Shown here one piece after another: positions 1-8,255 of a stretch of 62,696 nt of DNA. The notes beneath the pieces were generated by a model, which saw only the letters and a list, made by a program, of their open reading frames with translations, had not been told where the DNA came from and did not search any database. This stretch comes from Azospirillum agricola (GTDB taxonomy: Bacteria > Pseudomonadota > Alphaproteobacteria > Azospirillales > Azospirillaceae). Made by a program: the position numbers and the translations under genes. The stretch is taken from NCBI RefSeq assembly GCF_017876095.1, contig NZ_JAGINM010000032.1:1-62696 (forward strand), in the 5' to 3' direction. Position 1 is the first letter of the stretch. Each line of letters starts with the position of its first letter.

Positions 1-94
1 TTACTCCCACTCCCGGTGGAGCTTCAGTGAATCATGCTCGCTATAATTTGGGAATCCCATGCGGCCCGAGAGTCAGCTCAGGCGTGAGCCGGTA

Positions 95-682
95 TCACTC
101 CTCCAGCAGAGCCTCCGGCGATTCGGCGTCCACAACCCGGCGGGCGATCTCATAGCCGAATCCGGCGCGGCCCAGCGCCGCCATGTCCTTCTCCCGGTGC
201 GCGGCCCGCGCCTCCGGCAGCCGGTAGACCCCGAGTCGCCGCCGCCTGGCCAGAGCCAGCGCCGCCGTCAGGTCCAAGTCCGGTCCGACATCCTCGCGCA
301 GAGTCTCCAATGCCTTGTCCGCCTCGTCGCGGCCGATCCCCTTGACCGCCAGCTTCTGGGCGATGGCGCGGGTCGAGGCGCCGCGCCGGTGCAGGCTCTC
401 CGTGCGCATCCGCGCGTAGGTCTCGTCGTTCAGCAGGCCGCTGCGCACGTAGCGGGCCAGCAGCTCCTCGATCCAGCGGGCGCCTTCCTCCGGGTCGGTG
501 CCGTGGGCCTGGGCGGAGCGCCGGACCTTGCGCAGCAGGACGCCGCGCAGGTTGGCGGTGGAGCTGGCGAAGCGCTCCAGGTAATGCAGCGCCGCGTTCT
601 CCAGATACTGCGGGGTCACGCGCTTGACGGGTTTGGCCGCCGGCCGGGCATCGCGCGGGGAGGGCGGGGTGTCGCGTGTCAT
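95..682 (-). CDS. recX: Regulatory protein RecX
   Basis: This 195-residue protein has the small, basic, all-helical composition of RecX, the modulator that binds RecA filaments and limits recombinase and SOS activity. The tandem three-helix repeats are recognisable, with the typical segment RYVRSGLLNDETYA near residues 78-91 and GASTRAIAQKLAVKGI after it. The ATG at 682 follows a GAGGA-type ribosome site. No recA gene lies in the window, so the gene is separate from recA here. It is transcribed divergently from the ABC-2 permease, and the 86 bp between them must hold both promoters. The family call is from recognised sequence pattern. Confidence 0.9.
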   Translation of the reverse strand: MTRDTPPSPRDARPAAKPVKRVTPQYLENAALHYLERFASSTANLRGVLLRKVRRSAQAHGTDPEEGARWIEELLARYVRSGLLNDETYARMRTESLHRRGASTRAIAQKLAVKGIGRDEADKALETLREDVGPDLDLTAALALARRRRLGVYRLPEARAAHREKDMAALGRAGFGYEIARRVVDAESPEALLEE

Positions 683-768
683 GGCTGTCCTCGTGGCGGC
701 GGTGGTTGCCGGGTCGGTCGGTGGACCGTACAGTCCGTCGCCTTTCCCTTGTGTGAAATCGTGACGCG

Positions 769-1572
769 ATGACCCATCCCCTTCCTCCCATGCCGCGCGC
801 CATCGGGTCCGTCAACTGGATCGGCCTTTGGACGCTCTACGCCCGCGAGGTGCGTCGCTTCGTCAAGGTCCACCAGCAGACCGTCTGGGCGCCGGTGGTG
901 ACGACGATGCTATATTACGCGGTCTTCGCCCTGTCGCTGGGCTCGGCCGTGCGGATGATCGGGCCGACGCCCTACCTGGAGTTCCTGGCCCCCGGCCTGA
1001 TGATGATGGCGATGGTGCAGAACGCCTTCGCCAACACATCCTCCTCCGTGGTGATCGCCAAGGTCCAGGGCAACATCGTCGACATCCTGATGCCGCCGCT
1101 GTCGCCGATGGAGCTGGTCAGCGGCTTCGTGCTGGGCGGTGTCACGCGCGGCGTGGTGGTCGGGCTGGTCACCGGGCTGACGATCTGGGCCTTCGTGCCG
1201 CTGCACATGCCGCACCCCGGCTTCGTCCTGTTCCACGCGGTGATGGCCTCGATGCTGCTGTCGCTGGTCGGGCTGATCGGCGGCGTCTGGTCGGAGAAGT
1301 TCGACAACATCGCCGCCGTCACCAACTTCGTGGTGACGCCGCTGTCCTTCCTGTCGGGCACCTTCTATTCGCTCGACACGCTGCCGACGGTCTTCTGGTG
1401 GATCGCCCATTTCGACCCGTTCTTCTACATGATCGACGGCTTCCGCTACGGCTTCATCGGCCACTCGGACGGGTCGCTGTGGCTGGGGGTCGCGGTGATG
1501 CTGGGGGTGAACGCCGGGCTGTGGTGGCTGGCGTGGCGCATGTTCAAGACCGGTTACAAGCTTAAGGCGTGA
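769..1572 (+). CDS. ABC-2 type transporter permease (YadH-like)
   Basis: This 267-residue integral membrane protein has about six hydrophobic segments, beginning near residue 42. It carries the ABC-2 features LEFLAPGLMMMAMVQNAF (about residues 69-86) and a late SFLSGTFYSLDTLP loop (about 194-207), as in YadH/NodJ-type permeases that export lipids, polysaccharides or drugs. An ATPase partner is required for function. No such ATPase adjoins it, so the partner is encoded elsewhere or lies outside the window. A perfect 7-bp hairpin with a GCGA loop (1580-1597) follows the stop. The substrate cannot be told from sequence. Confidence 0.85.
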   Translation: MTHPLPPMPRAIGSVNWIGLWTLYAREVRRFVKVHQQTVWAPVVTTMLYYAVFALSLGSAVRMIGPTPYLEFLAPGLMMMAMVQNAFANTSSSVVIAKVQGNIVDILMPPLSPMELVSGFVLGGVTRGVVVGLVTGLTIWAFVPLHMPHPGFVLFHAVMASMLLSLVGLIGGVWSEKFDNIAAVTNFVVTPLSFLSGTFYSLDTLPTVFWWIAHFDPFFYMIDGFRYGFIGHSDGSLWLGVAVMLGVNAGLWWLAWRMFKTGYKLKA

Positions 1573-1609
1573 AACCACTGGAATCCGCGAGGATTCCGGC
1601 CGCAATCCG

Positions 1610-1638
1610 TTGACAGAACCTATCGATCTCCGGATATT
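1610..1638 (+). promoter_or_regulatory. Predicted sigma70-type promoter of argDF
   Basis: TTGACA at 1610-1615 and GATATT at 1633-1638 are separated by exactly 17 bp. The elements lie about 60 bp before the argD GTG and downstream of the permease gene. No start-site data exist here, so this is a pattern-based call. Confidence 0.6.
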
Positions 1639-1646
1639 TGCCGCTT

Positions 1647-1684
1647 CCCGGCGGACAGGGATGTCCGCCGGGCTTTTCCGTTTT
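1647..1684 (+). promoter_or_regulatory. Leader hairpin with T-tracts upstream of argD (terminator or attenuator)
   Basis: A perfect 10-bp stem (CCCGGCGGAC at 1647-1656 and GTCCGCCGGG at 1663-1672) with a 6-nt loop is followed by CTTTTCCGTTTT. It sits between the predicted argD promoter and the ribosome site GGGAGG at 1685-1690. It may end permease readthrough or attenuate the arginine operon. No leader peptide was identified. Confidence 0.5.
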
Positions 1685-1698
1685 GGGAGGCCCAAGCC

Positions 1699-2871
1699 GT
1701 GATCCCCGTCGTTATGCCCACATACGCCCGCGCCGATGTCGTCTTCGAGCGTGGCGAAGGTCCGTACCTCTACGCGACCGACGGGCGACGATTCCTCGAC
1801 TTCGCCGCCGGCGTGGCGGTGAACGCCCTGGGGCACGCGCATCCTTACTTGATCAAGGCGCTGACCGAGCAGGCGAACAAGGTCTGGCACACCTCCAACC
1901 TGTTCCGCGTCGCCGGGCAGGAGAGCCTCGCCAAGCGTCTGACCGAGGTGACCTTCGCCGACACCGTGTTCTTCACGAACTCGGGCGCCGAGGCGTGGGA
2001 GTGCGGCGCCAAGACGATCCGCAAGTATCATTACGAGAACGGCAACCCGCAGAAGACCCGCATCATCACCTTCGAGCAGGCCTTCCACGGCCGCACGCTG
2101 GCGTCGATCTCCGCCGCCAAGCAGGAGAAGCTGGTGAAGGGCTTCGGCCCGCTGCTCGACGGCTTCGACCAGGTCGCCTTCGGCAATCTGAACGAGCTGC
2201 GCAACGCCATCACGCCCGAGACCGGCGGCATCTGCGTCGAGCCGATCCAGGGCGAGGGCGGCATCCGCACCGGCTCGGTCGAGTTCCTGCGCGGCCTGCG
2301 CGAGGTCTGCGACGAGTTCGGCCTGCTGCTGTTCTTCGACGAGATCCAGACCGGCGTCGGGCGCACCGGCAAGCTGTTCGCCCATGAATGGGCCGGCATC
2401 ACGCCGGACGTCATGGCCATCGCCAAGGGCATCGGCGGCGGCTTCCCGCTCGGCGCCTGCCTCGCCACCGAGCGCGCGGCGTCCGGCATGACCGCCGGCA
2501 CCCACGGCTCGACCTACGGCGGCAACCCGCTGGCGACCGCCGTCGGCAACGCCGTGCTCGATGTCGTGCTGGAACCGGGCTTCCTCGACGGCGTGCAGCG
2601 CATCGCGGACGTCCTCCAGGGCCGGCTGACGGATCTGATCGCCAGGCACCCGGCCTTCTTCCTGGAGCTGCGCGGCCAGGGCCTGCTGCTCGGGCTGAAG
2701 CTGGCCCAGCCGGTCGGCGACGTGGTGGCGAAGCTGCGCGCCAACGGAATGCTGTCGGTCCCCGCCGGCGACAACGTCGTGCGCCTGCTGCCGCCGCTGA
2801 TCATCACCGAACAGCAGGTGGAGGAGGCCGTCGCCATCCTCGACCAGACCGCGCGGGAGTGGACGGCATGA
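1699..2871 (+). CDS. argD: Acetylornithine aminotransferase
   Basis: This PLP-dependent class III aminotransferase converts N-acetylglutamate semialdehyde to N-acetylornithine in arginine synthesis, and many ArgD enzymes also act as succinyldiaminopimelate aminotransferase. The 390 residues match the family length. The PLP-aspartate motif FFDEIQTGVGRTGK is centred on D214, and the Schiff-base lysine is K243 in AIAKGIGGGFPLGA. The GTG at 1699 is preferred because GGGAGG ends 8 nt before it; an in-frame ATG lies at 1714. The stop overlaps the argF start (ATGA), so the two are translationally coupled. Confidence 0.95.
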   Translation: MIPVVMPTYARADVVFERGEGPYLYATDGRRFLDFAAGVAVNALGHAHPYLIKALTEQANKVWHTSNLFRVAGQESLAKRLTEVTFADTVFFTNSGAEAWECGAKTIRKYHYENGNPQKTRIITFEQAFHGRTLASISAAKQEKLVKGFGPLLDGFDQVAFGNLNELRNAITPETGGICVEPIQGEGGIRTGSVEFLRGLREVCDEFGLLLFFDEIQTGVGRTGKLFAHEWAGITPDVMAIAKGIGGGFPLGACLATERAASGMTAGTHGSTYGGNPLATAVGNAVLDVVLEPGFLDGVQRIADVLQGRLTDLIARHPAFFLELRGQGLLLGLKLAQPVGDVVAKLRANGMLSVPAGDNVVRLLPPLIITEQQVEEAVAILDQTAREWTA

Positions 2872-3797
2872 GCAACGTCCGGCATTTCCTCGACGTCGAC
2901 CGGCTCGATTCGCAGACGCTCCGCCGCATCCTCGACCGCGCCGTCGCCATCAAGGCCGCGTTCAGGAAGGACCGCAACGCCCACGCCGACCTGCTGGCCG
3001 GCCAGACGCTGGCGCTGATCTTCGAGAAGCCCTCGACCCGCACCCGTGTGTCGTTCGAGGTCGGCATGCGCCAGCTCGGCGGCAACGTCGTCGTGCTGAA
3101 GCCCGACGACATGCAGCTCGGCCGTGGCGAGACCATCGGCGACACCGCGCGCGTGCTGTCGCGCTTCGTCGACGCGGTGATGGTGCGGACGACCGGCGAG
3201 GAGCGGGTGCACGAGCTGGCCGCCCACGCCAGCATCCCGATCATCAACGGCCTGACCGACCAGACCCACCCCTGCCAGATCATGGCCGACGTGATGACCT
3301 TCGAGGAGCATCGCGGCCCGATCGGCGGGCGGGTGGTGGCCTGGACCGGCGACTGCAACAACGTGGCGGTGAGCTGGGCGCACGCCGCCGTGCGCTTCGA
3401 CTTCGAGTTCCGTCTGGCCTGCCCGGCGCAGTACGGCGTCCCGCAGGCTTTGCTGGACTGGGCGAAGGCGGAGGGCACCGGCCGTCTGGTCGTCACCGAC
3501 TCGCCGGAGGAGGCGGTGCGCGGCGCCGAATGCGTCATCACCGACGCCTGGGCCTCGATGCACAACACCGACGTGGACGAGCGCGCGGCGATCCTCACCC
3601 CCTATCAGGTGAACGAGGCGCTGATGGACCTTGCCCACCCCGACGCGCTGTTCATGCACTGCCTGCCCGCCCATCGCGGGGAGGAGGTGACGGACGGCGT
3701 GATCGACGGTCGCCATTCGGTGGTCTGGGACGAGGCGGAGAACCGCCTGCACGCCCAGAAGGCGATCCTGGCCTGGTGCATGGGCGCCAAGGCGTAA
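2868..3797 (+). CDS. argF: Ornithine carbamoyltransferase
   Basis: This enzyme joins carbamoyl phosphate to ornithine to make citrulline. The 309 residues are typical. The carbamoyl-phosphate loop STRTR is at residues 56-60, HPCQ at 134-137 and the ornithine-side HCLP at 264-267, so the active site is complete. A longer in-frame ORF begins upstream inside argD, but the family N-terminus (MSNVRHFLDVD) and the ATGA overlap with argD fix the start at 2868. A strong hairpin with four T residues follows at 3825-3853, which closes the argDF transcript. Confidence 0.96.
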   Translation: MSNVRHFLDVDRLDSQTLRRILDRAVAIKAAFRKDRNAHADLLAGQTLALIFEKPSTRTRVSFEVGMRQLGGNVVVLKPDDMQLGRGETIGDTARVLSRFVDAVMVRTTGEERVHELAAHASIPIINGLTDQTHPCQIMADVMTFEEHRGPIGGRVVAWTGDCNNVAVSWAHAAVRFDFEFRLACPAQYGVPQALLDWAKAEGTGRLVVTDSPEEAVRGAECVITDAWASMHNTDVDERAAILTPYQVNEALMDLAHPDALFMHCLPAHRGEEVTDGVIDGRHSVVWDEAENRLHAQKAILAWCMGAKA

Positions 3798-3824
3798 CGA
3801 CCGCTTTCTCTTCCGGCTTCATGA

Positions 3825-3853
3825 CCCCTCTTCCCCTGTGGAAGAGGGGTTTT
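3825..3853 (+). terminator. Rho-independent terminator after argF
   Basis: A perfect 10-bp stem (CCCCTCTTCC at 3825-3834 and GGAAGAGGGG at 3840-3849) with a 5-nt loop is followed by TTTT. Confidence 0.85.
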
Positions 3854-3963
3854 GCATGGGTGCCCTGCCCAACCCGACTCCACCCCACCTTGATTCGGCC
3901 CATGGCCGCGCCGATCTTGGTCCTTTCGCCCTTCGTTCCGGTCTTTTGCCAAGGAATCCGTTC

Positions 3964-4905
3964 ATGGACGATCCTTCCGTCCGTCCTCTCGCCGACGATC
4001 TGGTGCTGCCCTTTCAGATCGAGGCGTCCCGGCTGCGCGGCCGCATGGTCAAGCTCGGCCCGGCCATCGACGAGATTCTGACGCGCCACGACTATCCCCC
4101 GACCATCGCCCGCTTCCTGGCGGAGACGGCGGCGCTCGCGGTCCTGCTCGCCAGCATGCTGAAGTACGAGGGGATCTTCACGCTCCAGACCAAGGGCGAG
4201 GGCGCCGTCAAGATGATGGTGGCCGACGTGACCTCGGTCGGCGACGTGCGCGCCTACGCCCAGTTCGACGCGGCGGAACTCGCCAAGGCCGAGCGGGACG
4301 TCGACATCGCCCCGGCGGCGGCCCTGCTCGGCAAGGGCTACATCGCCTTCACGGTCGACCAGGGCCCCGACACCGACCGCTACCAGGGAATCGTCGAGCT
4401 GTACGGCAAGACGCTGACCGACTGCGTCCAGCACTACTTCCGCCAGTCGGAGCAGATCGACACCGGCCTGTCGGTGGCGGTGGACCGGGCGACCAACCCG
4501 GACGGCACGCCGGGCGGCTGGCGGGCCGGCGGCATCATGGTGCAGCGCCTGCCGCAGGAGCAGAACGTCCTCGCCTCGGACAACGAGGACGATTGGCGCC
4601 GCGCCATGGCGCTGATGGCCAGCGTGACCGGCGACGAACTGCTCGACCGCGACCTGCCGGCGGCCGACCTGCTCTACCGCCTGTTCCATGAGGACGGCGT
4701 GCGCACCTATGCCGAGCATGGCCTGCGTTTCGGCTGCCGCTGCTCGCGCGAGCGGGTGGAGACGATGTTGCAGAGCCTGCCGCGCGAGGAGGTGCAGGAG
4801 TTGAAGATCGACGACGGCCGGGTCGAGGTGACCTGCCAGTTCTGCTCGACCGACTACCACTTCACCGACGCGGATCTCGACCGCGTGTACGGCGCCGGGG
4901 CGTAA
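3964..4905 (+). CDS. hslO: Redox-regulated chaperone Hsp33
   Basis: Hsp33 is a cytoplasmic holdase switched on by oxidation. The 313-residue protein keeps the zinc-binding cysteine tetrad C258-x-C260 and C291-xx-C294, the switch that forms disulfides under oxidative stress. The N-terminal chaperone core is intact. The open frame extends upstream to 3838, but homologues begin near MDDPSVRPLADDLVLPFQ, which supports the ATG at 3964. It lies 166 bp after argF, beyond the argF terminator, so it probably has its own promoter. A hairpin with a T run follows at 4927-4967. Confidence 0.95.
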   Translation: MDDPSVRPLADDLVLPFQIEASRLRGRMVKLGPAIDEILTRHDYPPTIARFLAETAALAVLLASMLKYEGIFTLQTKGEGAVKMMVADVTSVGDVRAYAQFDAAELAKAERDVDIAPAAALLGKGYIAFTVDQGPDTDRYQGIVELYGKTLTDCVQHYFRQSEQIDTGLSVAVDRATNPDGTPGGWRAGGIMVQRLPQEQNVLASDNEDDWRRAMALMASVTGDELLDRDLPAADLLYRLFHEDGVRTYAEHGLRFGCRCSRERVETMLQSLPREEVQELKIDDGRVEVTCQFCSTDYHFTDADLDRVYGAGA

Positions 4906-4926
4906 GCTCCGGACGTCCGGCCGACG

Positions 4927-4967
4927 AAGGCCGCCGCCCCGATCTTCCTTTGGGCGGGCGGCCTTTT
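4927..4967 (+). terminator. Rho-independent terminator after hslO
   Basis: AAGGCCGCCGCCC pairs with GGGCGGGCGGCCTT (one bulged base) across a 12-nt loop, and the run ends in TTTT. Confidence 0.8.
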
Positions 4968-5067
4968 CGGCGTTCCACCTTTGCGCACCGCCCCTTCGGT
5001 GGCCGTTCGCGCGTCCTGTTTGTTGGACGTTCGACCGAACCAAGCACCGCCGGGGGATGCCGCCGCC

Positions 5068-5745
5068 ATGAACACGCTGGATCGCCACGACGGTGCGCTG
5101 CGTTTTTCCTACGCGGCCGAAGACGGCCGCCGTGTTCACGGCCAGCACGACCCGGCCGAGGGGGTGCTGGCGCTGCGCGTCAGCGGCCCCGGCGGTCGGC
5201 TTCTTCATGAGGACAACCTGCCCTGCGACGACGCCGACCGGCTGCTGAGCGCGCTCGCCGCCTGGGGCGAGACTCCGGACGCCGTGCGCGATGCCCTGCC
5301 GAGCCTCGGCGGCAACGCCATCCTGCTCGACACCCTGCGGAGCGACGGAGCGCCGGTCGGCGCGGTGCGGGCGTCGGTGCGGCGGCACGGGCTGAAGGTG
5401 GGCGTCGTGTTTCTCGACCGCGCCGGCGGACGGGTCGCCGAACTGCGGGCGGGCAGCCTGGAGGCGCTGGAGCGCAAGGCCGGGCGGGCCCTGCGCCTGT
5501 CGCGGGCGACGCGGCGGGTGCTGGGCGGCTGGCTGTCGGGCGAGCCGCTGTGGCTTGGGGCGGTGTTGATCGGCGGGCCGTTCCTCGGGTCCCTGCTCGC
5601 CAGCGTCCAGGCCGGGCTGCCGCCGGAGCAACTGCTGCTGACCGCCTACGCCGGGGCGGTCGGGCTGGTCGCGGCGTTCGAGCTGCTGCGCGCGCAATAC
5701 GCCGCCTGGGTGCAGGCGCCGTCTGAGGGGGTTCCACCGGGGTAG
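5068..5745 (+). CDS. Hypothetical protein with two C-terminal membrane segments
   Basis: I do not recognise this 225-residue protein. The first two thirds are soluble and polar, with a repeated beta-type pattern. Two hydrophobic stretches follow, near residues 155-175 (WLGAVLIGGPFLGSLLAS) and 185-205, and then a short polar tail. The ATG at 5068 is preferred over upstream frame because upstream sequence translates to Arg-rich non-homologous residues. The gene follows the hslO terminator and ends only 6 bp before the convergent livF stop. A membrane-anchored accessory protein is possible; no function is assigned. Confidence 0.65.
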   Translation: MNTLDRHDGALRFSYAAEDGRRVHGQHDPAEGVLALRVSGPGGRLLHEDNLPCDDADRLLSALAAWGETPDAVRDALPSLGGNAILLDTLRSDGAPVGAVRASVRRHGLKVGVVFLDRAGGRVAELRAGSLEALERKAGRALRLSRATRRVLGGWLSGEPLWLGAVLIGGPFLGSLLASVQAGLPPEQLLLTAYAGAVGLVAAFELLRAQYAAWVQAPSEGVPPG

Positions 5746-5751
5746 GGGCGT

Positions 5752-6465
5752 TCAGACGCCGAGGTAGCGCTCCTTCAGGCCGGGGTCGGCCAGCAGGGCC
5801 GCCGAGTCGCCGCTCCAGGCCAGACGGCCCTTCTCGATGACGTGGTGCCGGTCGGCGAGGCGGGCCAGCGCCGCCACCGTCTTGTCCACGACCAGGATCG
5901 CCTGCCCCTCCGCCTTCAACTGGGCGAGGCAGATCCAGATCTCGGCGCGCACCAGCGGGGCCAGGCCCTCGGTCGCCTCGTCGAGGATCAGCAGCTTCGG
6001 GTTGGTCATCAGGGCGCGGCCGATGGCGAGCATCTGCTGTTCGCCGCCCGACAGGTTGCGGGCGAGGTTGCCGGCGCGCTCGGCCAGACGCGGGAACAGG
6101 GCGTGGACGCGCTCGACCGTCCAGGGAGTGCGGCTGCCGTGCCGGTTGGCGGCGGTGGCGATCAGGTTCTCATGCACGGTCAGGGTGGGGAAGACCTGCC
6201 GGCCTTCCGGCACCAGCGCGATGCCGGCGCGCGCGATTCGGTGCGGCGGCTGGCCCGACAGTTCCATCCCCTCGAAACGCAGGCTGCCGCCGGTCGGGCG
6301 CATCAGGCCGAGGATCGAGCGGATCGTCGTCGTCTTGCCCATGCCGTTACGGCCCATCAGGGTGGCGACCTCGCCGGCCCCCACCGACAGGGACATGCCG
6401 AACAGGACCTGGCTCTGACCGTAGGCGGCGGTCAGCCCATCGATGTGCAGCAGGGGCTCCATCAC
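5752..6465 (-). CDS. livF: Branched-chain amino-acid type ABC transporter ATPase LivF
   Basis: This ATPase powers a HAAT-family importer, pairing with LivG on the cytoplasmic face. The 237 residues match LivF/UrtE. Walker A is GRNGMGKTT (38-46), the signature LSGGEQQ is at 138-144 and Walker B LLILDE at 158-163. The start overlaps the livG stop by 4 bp, so livM-livG-livF form one coupled unit. LivF-type ATPases of urea or amide transporters look alike, so the substrate is not certain. It is the last gene of the cluster. Confidence 0.92.
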   Translation of the reverse strand: MMEPLLHIDGLTAAYGQSQVLFGMSLSVGAGEVATLMGRNGMGKTTTIRSILGLMRPTGGSLRFEGMELSGQPPHRIARAGIALVPEGRQVFPTLTVHENLIATAANRHGSRTPWTVERVHALFPRLAERAGNLARNLSGGEQQMLAIGRALMTNPKLLILDEATEGLAPLVRAEIWICLAQLKAEGQAILVVDKTVAALARLADRHHVIEKGRLAWSGDSAALLADPGLKERYLGV

Positions 6466-7223
6466 ACCGCCTCCCGCTCGTCGCCGAGATAGGCCTCGCG
6501 CACGGCCGCGTCGGCGCGGATCGCGGCGGGAGCGCCGGTCGCCAGCGCCGCCCCGCGCACCAGCACGGTGATGCGGTCTGCGAGCGCGAACACCGCGTCC
6601 ATGTCGTGCTCGACCAGCAGGATGGTGACGCCGCCCTTCAGCTCGGCCAGCAGGCGCACCATGCGGGTGGACTCCTCGGGTCCCATGCCGGCCATCGGCT
6701 CGTCGAGCAGCAGCAGCTTCGGGCCGGTGGCGAGCGCCATCGCCAGCTCCAGCTGCCGCTTCTCGCCATGGGCCAGCGCCGAGGCCGGGGTGTTCGCGCG
6801 CGGGCCGAGCCCGACCCGCTCCAGCACAGCACGGGCCGGGTCGCTCAAGGCGGGATCGCGGGCGGCGTCGCGCCAGAAGCGGAAGCTGTGGCCGGCGTGG
6901 GCCTGCACCGCCAGCGCCACGTTGTCGAGCGCCGTGAAGCTGGGGAACACCGAGGTGATCTGGAAGCTGCGGGCGAGGCCGCGCTGGGCGCGCCGATGGA
7001 CGGGCAGGGTGGTGACGTCGCGGCCGTCGAACAGGATGCGGCCCCCGTCGGGTTTCAGCTCGCCGGAGAGCTGGCCGATCAGGGTGGTCTTGCCGGCGCC
7101 GTTGGGGCCGATCAGGGCGTGGAGTTCGCCCTTGGCGACGCTCAGCGACAGGCGGTCGGTGGCGTTCAGGCCGCCGAAGCGCTTCACCAGTTCGCGGGCT
7201 TCCAGCAGGGGGGCGGCGGTCAT
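6462..7223 (-). CDS. livG: Branched-chain amino-acid type ABC transporter ATPase LivG
   Basis: This is the second ATPase of the HAAT importer. The 253 residues start at MTAAPLLEARELVKRFGG. Walker A is GPNGAGKTT (39-47) and Walker B LLLLDEP. The signature region reads AHGEKRQ rather than the usual LSxGxQ, as is common in LivG. The ATG at 7223 overlaps the livM stop (ATGA), and its stop overlaps livF. A much longer open frame continues upstream through livM in another reading frame and is not coding. Confidence 0.92.
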   Translation of the reverse strand: MTAAPLLEARELVKRFGGLNATDRLSLSVAKGELHALIGPNGAGKTTLIGQLSGELKPDGGRILFDGRDVTTLPVHRRAQRGLARSFQITSVFPSFTALDNVALAVQAHAGHSFRFWRDAARDPALSDPARAVLERVGLGPRANTPASALAHGEKRQLELAMALATGPKLLLLDEPMAGMGPEESTRMVRLLAELKGGVTILLVEHDMDAVFALADRITVLVRGAALATGAPAAIRADAAVREAYLGDEREAV

Positions 7224-8221
7224 GGAGCGCGGTTCCCGGCGATGACGCCCCACAGGCCCTTGCGGGCGAACAGCACCAGACCGAGAAGGATGGGGCCGAG
7301 CACGATCTTCCAATGCTCGCCGAGCCCGGCGTGGGCGAGGTTCATCAGCTCGGGGACGTATTCCTCCAGCAGCAGCAGGGCGGCGGCGCCCAGCACCGGG
7401 CCGACCAGCGTGCCGATGCCGCCGAGCACGACCATCACGATCAGGTCGCCGGATCGGCTCCAGTGCAGATATTGCGGGCCGACGAACAGCGTGGCGTTGG
7501 CGAGCAGGGCGCCCGCCAGACCGGCGAGCGCGCCGGCGATGACGAAGGCGGCCAGCTTGTAGCGGGTGACCGGATATCCCAGCGCCCGCATCCGCCGCTC
7601 GTTGTCCTTGGCGCCGCGGATGACGCGGCCGAAGCGGGAGTTCACCAGACGCCAGCCGAGCAGCAGCGCCGCCAGCAGCAGGCCGAGCGCCACGTAGTAG
7701 AAGGTGGCGTGGTCGGCGATGTCGGGGCCGCCGGGGAAGGTCGAGCGGCTCCACAGCGCCACCCCGTCGTCGCCGCCATACGCCTTCAGCCCGGTCATCA
7801 GGTAGAACAGCATCTGCGCGAAGGCGAGCGTGATCATGATGAAGGGCACGCCGGTCGTGCGCAGCGAGATCGCCCCGATGGGCAGCGCCGCCAGCGCCCC
7901 GGCCAGCATGGCGAGCGGCCAGACGATGAAGCCGTTGGTCGTGCCCGGCCAGCCGAACAGGGTGGAGCCCTCGGCCTGGTGGGCGAAGAGGATGCCGACG
8001 GCGTAACCGCCGATCCCGACGAAGGCGGCATGCCCGAAGCTGACCATCCCGCCGAAGCCGAGGATCAGGTCGAGGCTGACGGCGGCCAGCGCGAAGACGA
8101 GGATGCGGGCGCCGAGCCGCAGATAGAAGGGCTCGTCCATCCAGGCCGCGACGCTCGGCAGGGCGAGGGCGGCGATCAGCAGAACGGCCAGGGCGATGCG
8201 GGAGCGGGTCAGGGCGGGCAT
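7220..8221 (-). CDS. livM: Branched-chain amino-acid type ABC transporter permease LivM
   Basis: This 333-residue inner-membrane permease has about nine hydrophobic segments. It carries the LivM signature GFGGMVSFGHAAFVGIGGY (about residues 54-72) and the coupling-loop sequence RVIRGAKDNERRMRALGY (about 198-215), which contacts the ATPases. It is coupled to livG by an ATGA overlap. Its usual partner livH lies 1.27 kb upstream, beyond the GxxExxY gene and queC. Unless transcription crosses that insert, livMGF needs its own promoter. No clear promoter was seen in the short gap before 8221. Confidence 0.92.
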   Translation of the reverse strand: MPALTRSRIALAVLLIAALALPSVAAWMDEPFYLRLGARILVFALAAVSLDLILGFGGMVSFGHAAFVGIGGYAVGILFAHQAEGSTLFGWPGTTNGFIVWPLAMLAGALAALPIGAISLRTTGVPFIMITLAFAQMLFYLMTGLKAYGGDDGVALWSRSTFPGGPDIADHATFYYVALGLLLAALLLGWRLVNSRFGRVIRGAKDNERRMRALGYPVTRYKLAAFVIAGALAGLAGALLANATLFVGPQYLHWSRSGDLIVMVVLGGIGTLVGPVLGAAALLLLEEYVPELMNLAHAGLGEHWKIVLGPILLGLVLFARKGLWGVIAGNRAP

Positions 8222-8255
8222 GTCGGCTTGGGGCGGGCAGCGGGAGGGCTATTTC

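Noticed and set aside
910..2649. Long minus-strand open frame opposite the permease and argD
   Set aside because: It is a high-GC shadow with Arg/Gly/His-rich, His-Gln-rich composition and no homology; argD and the permease explain the DNA.
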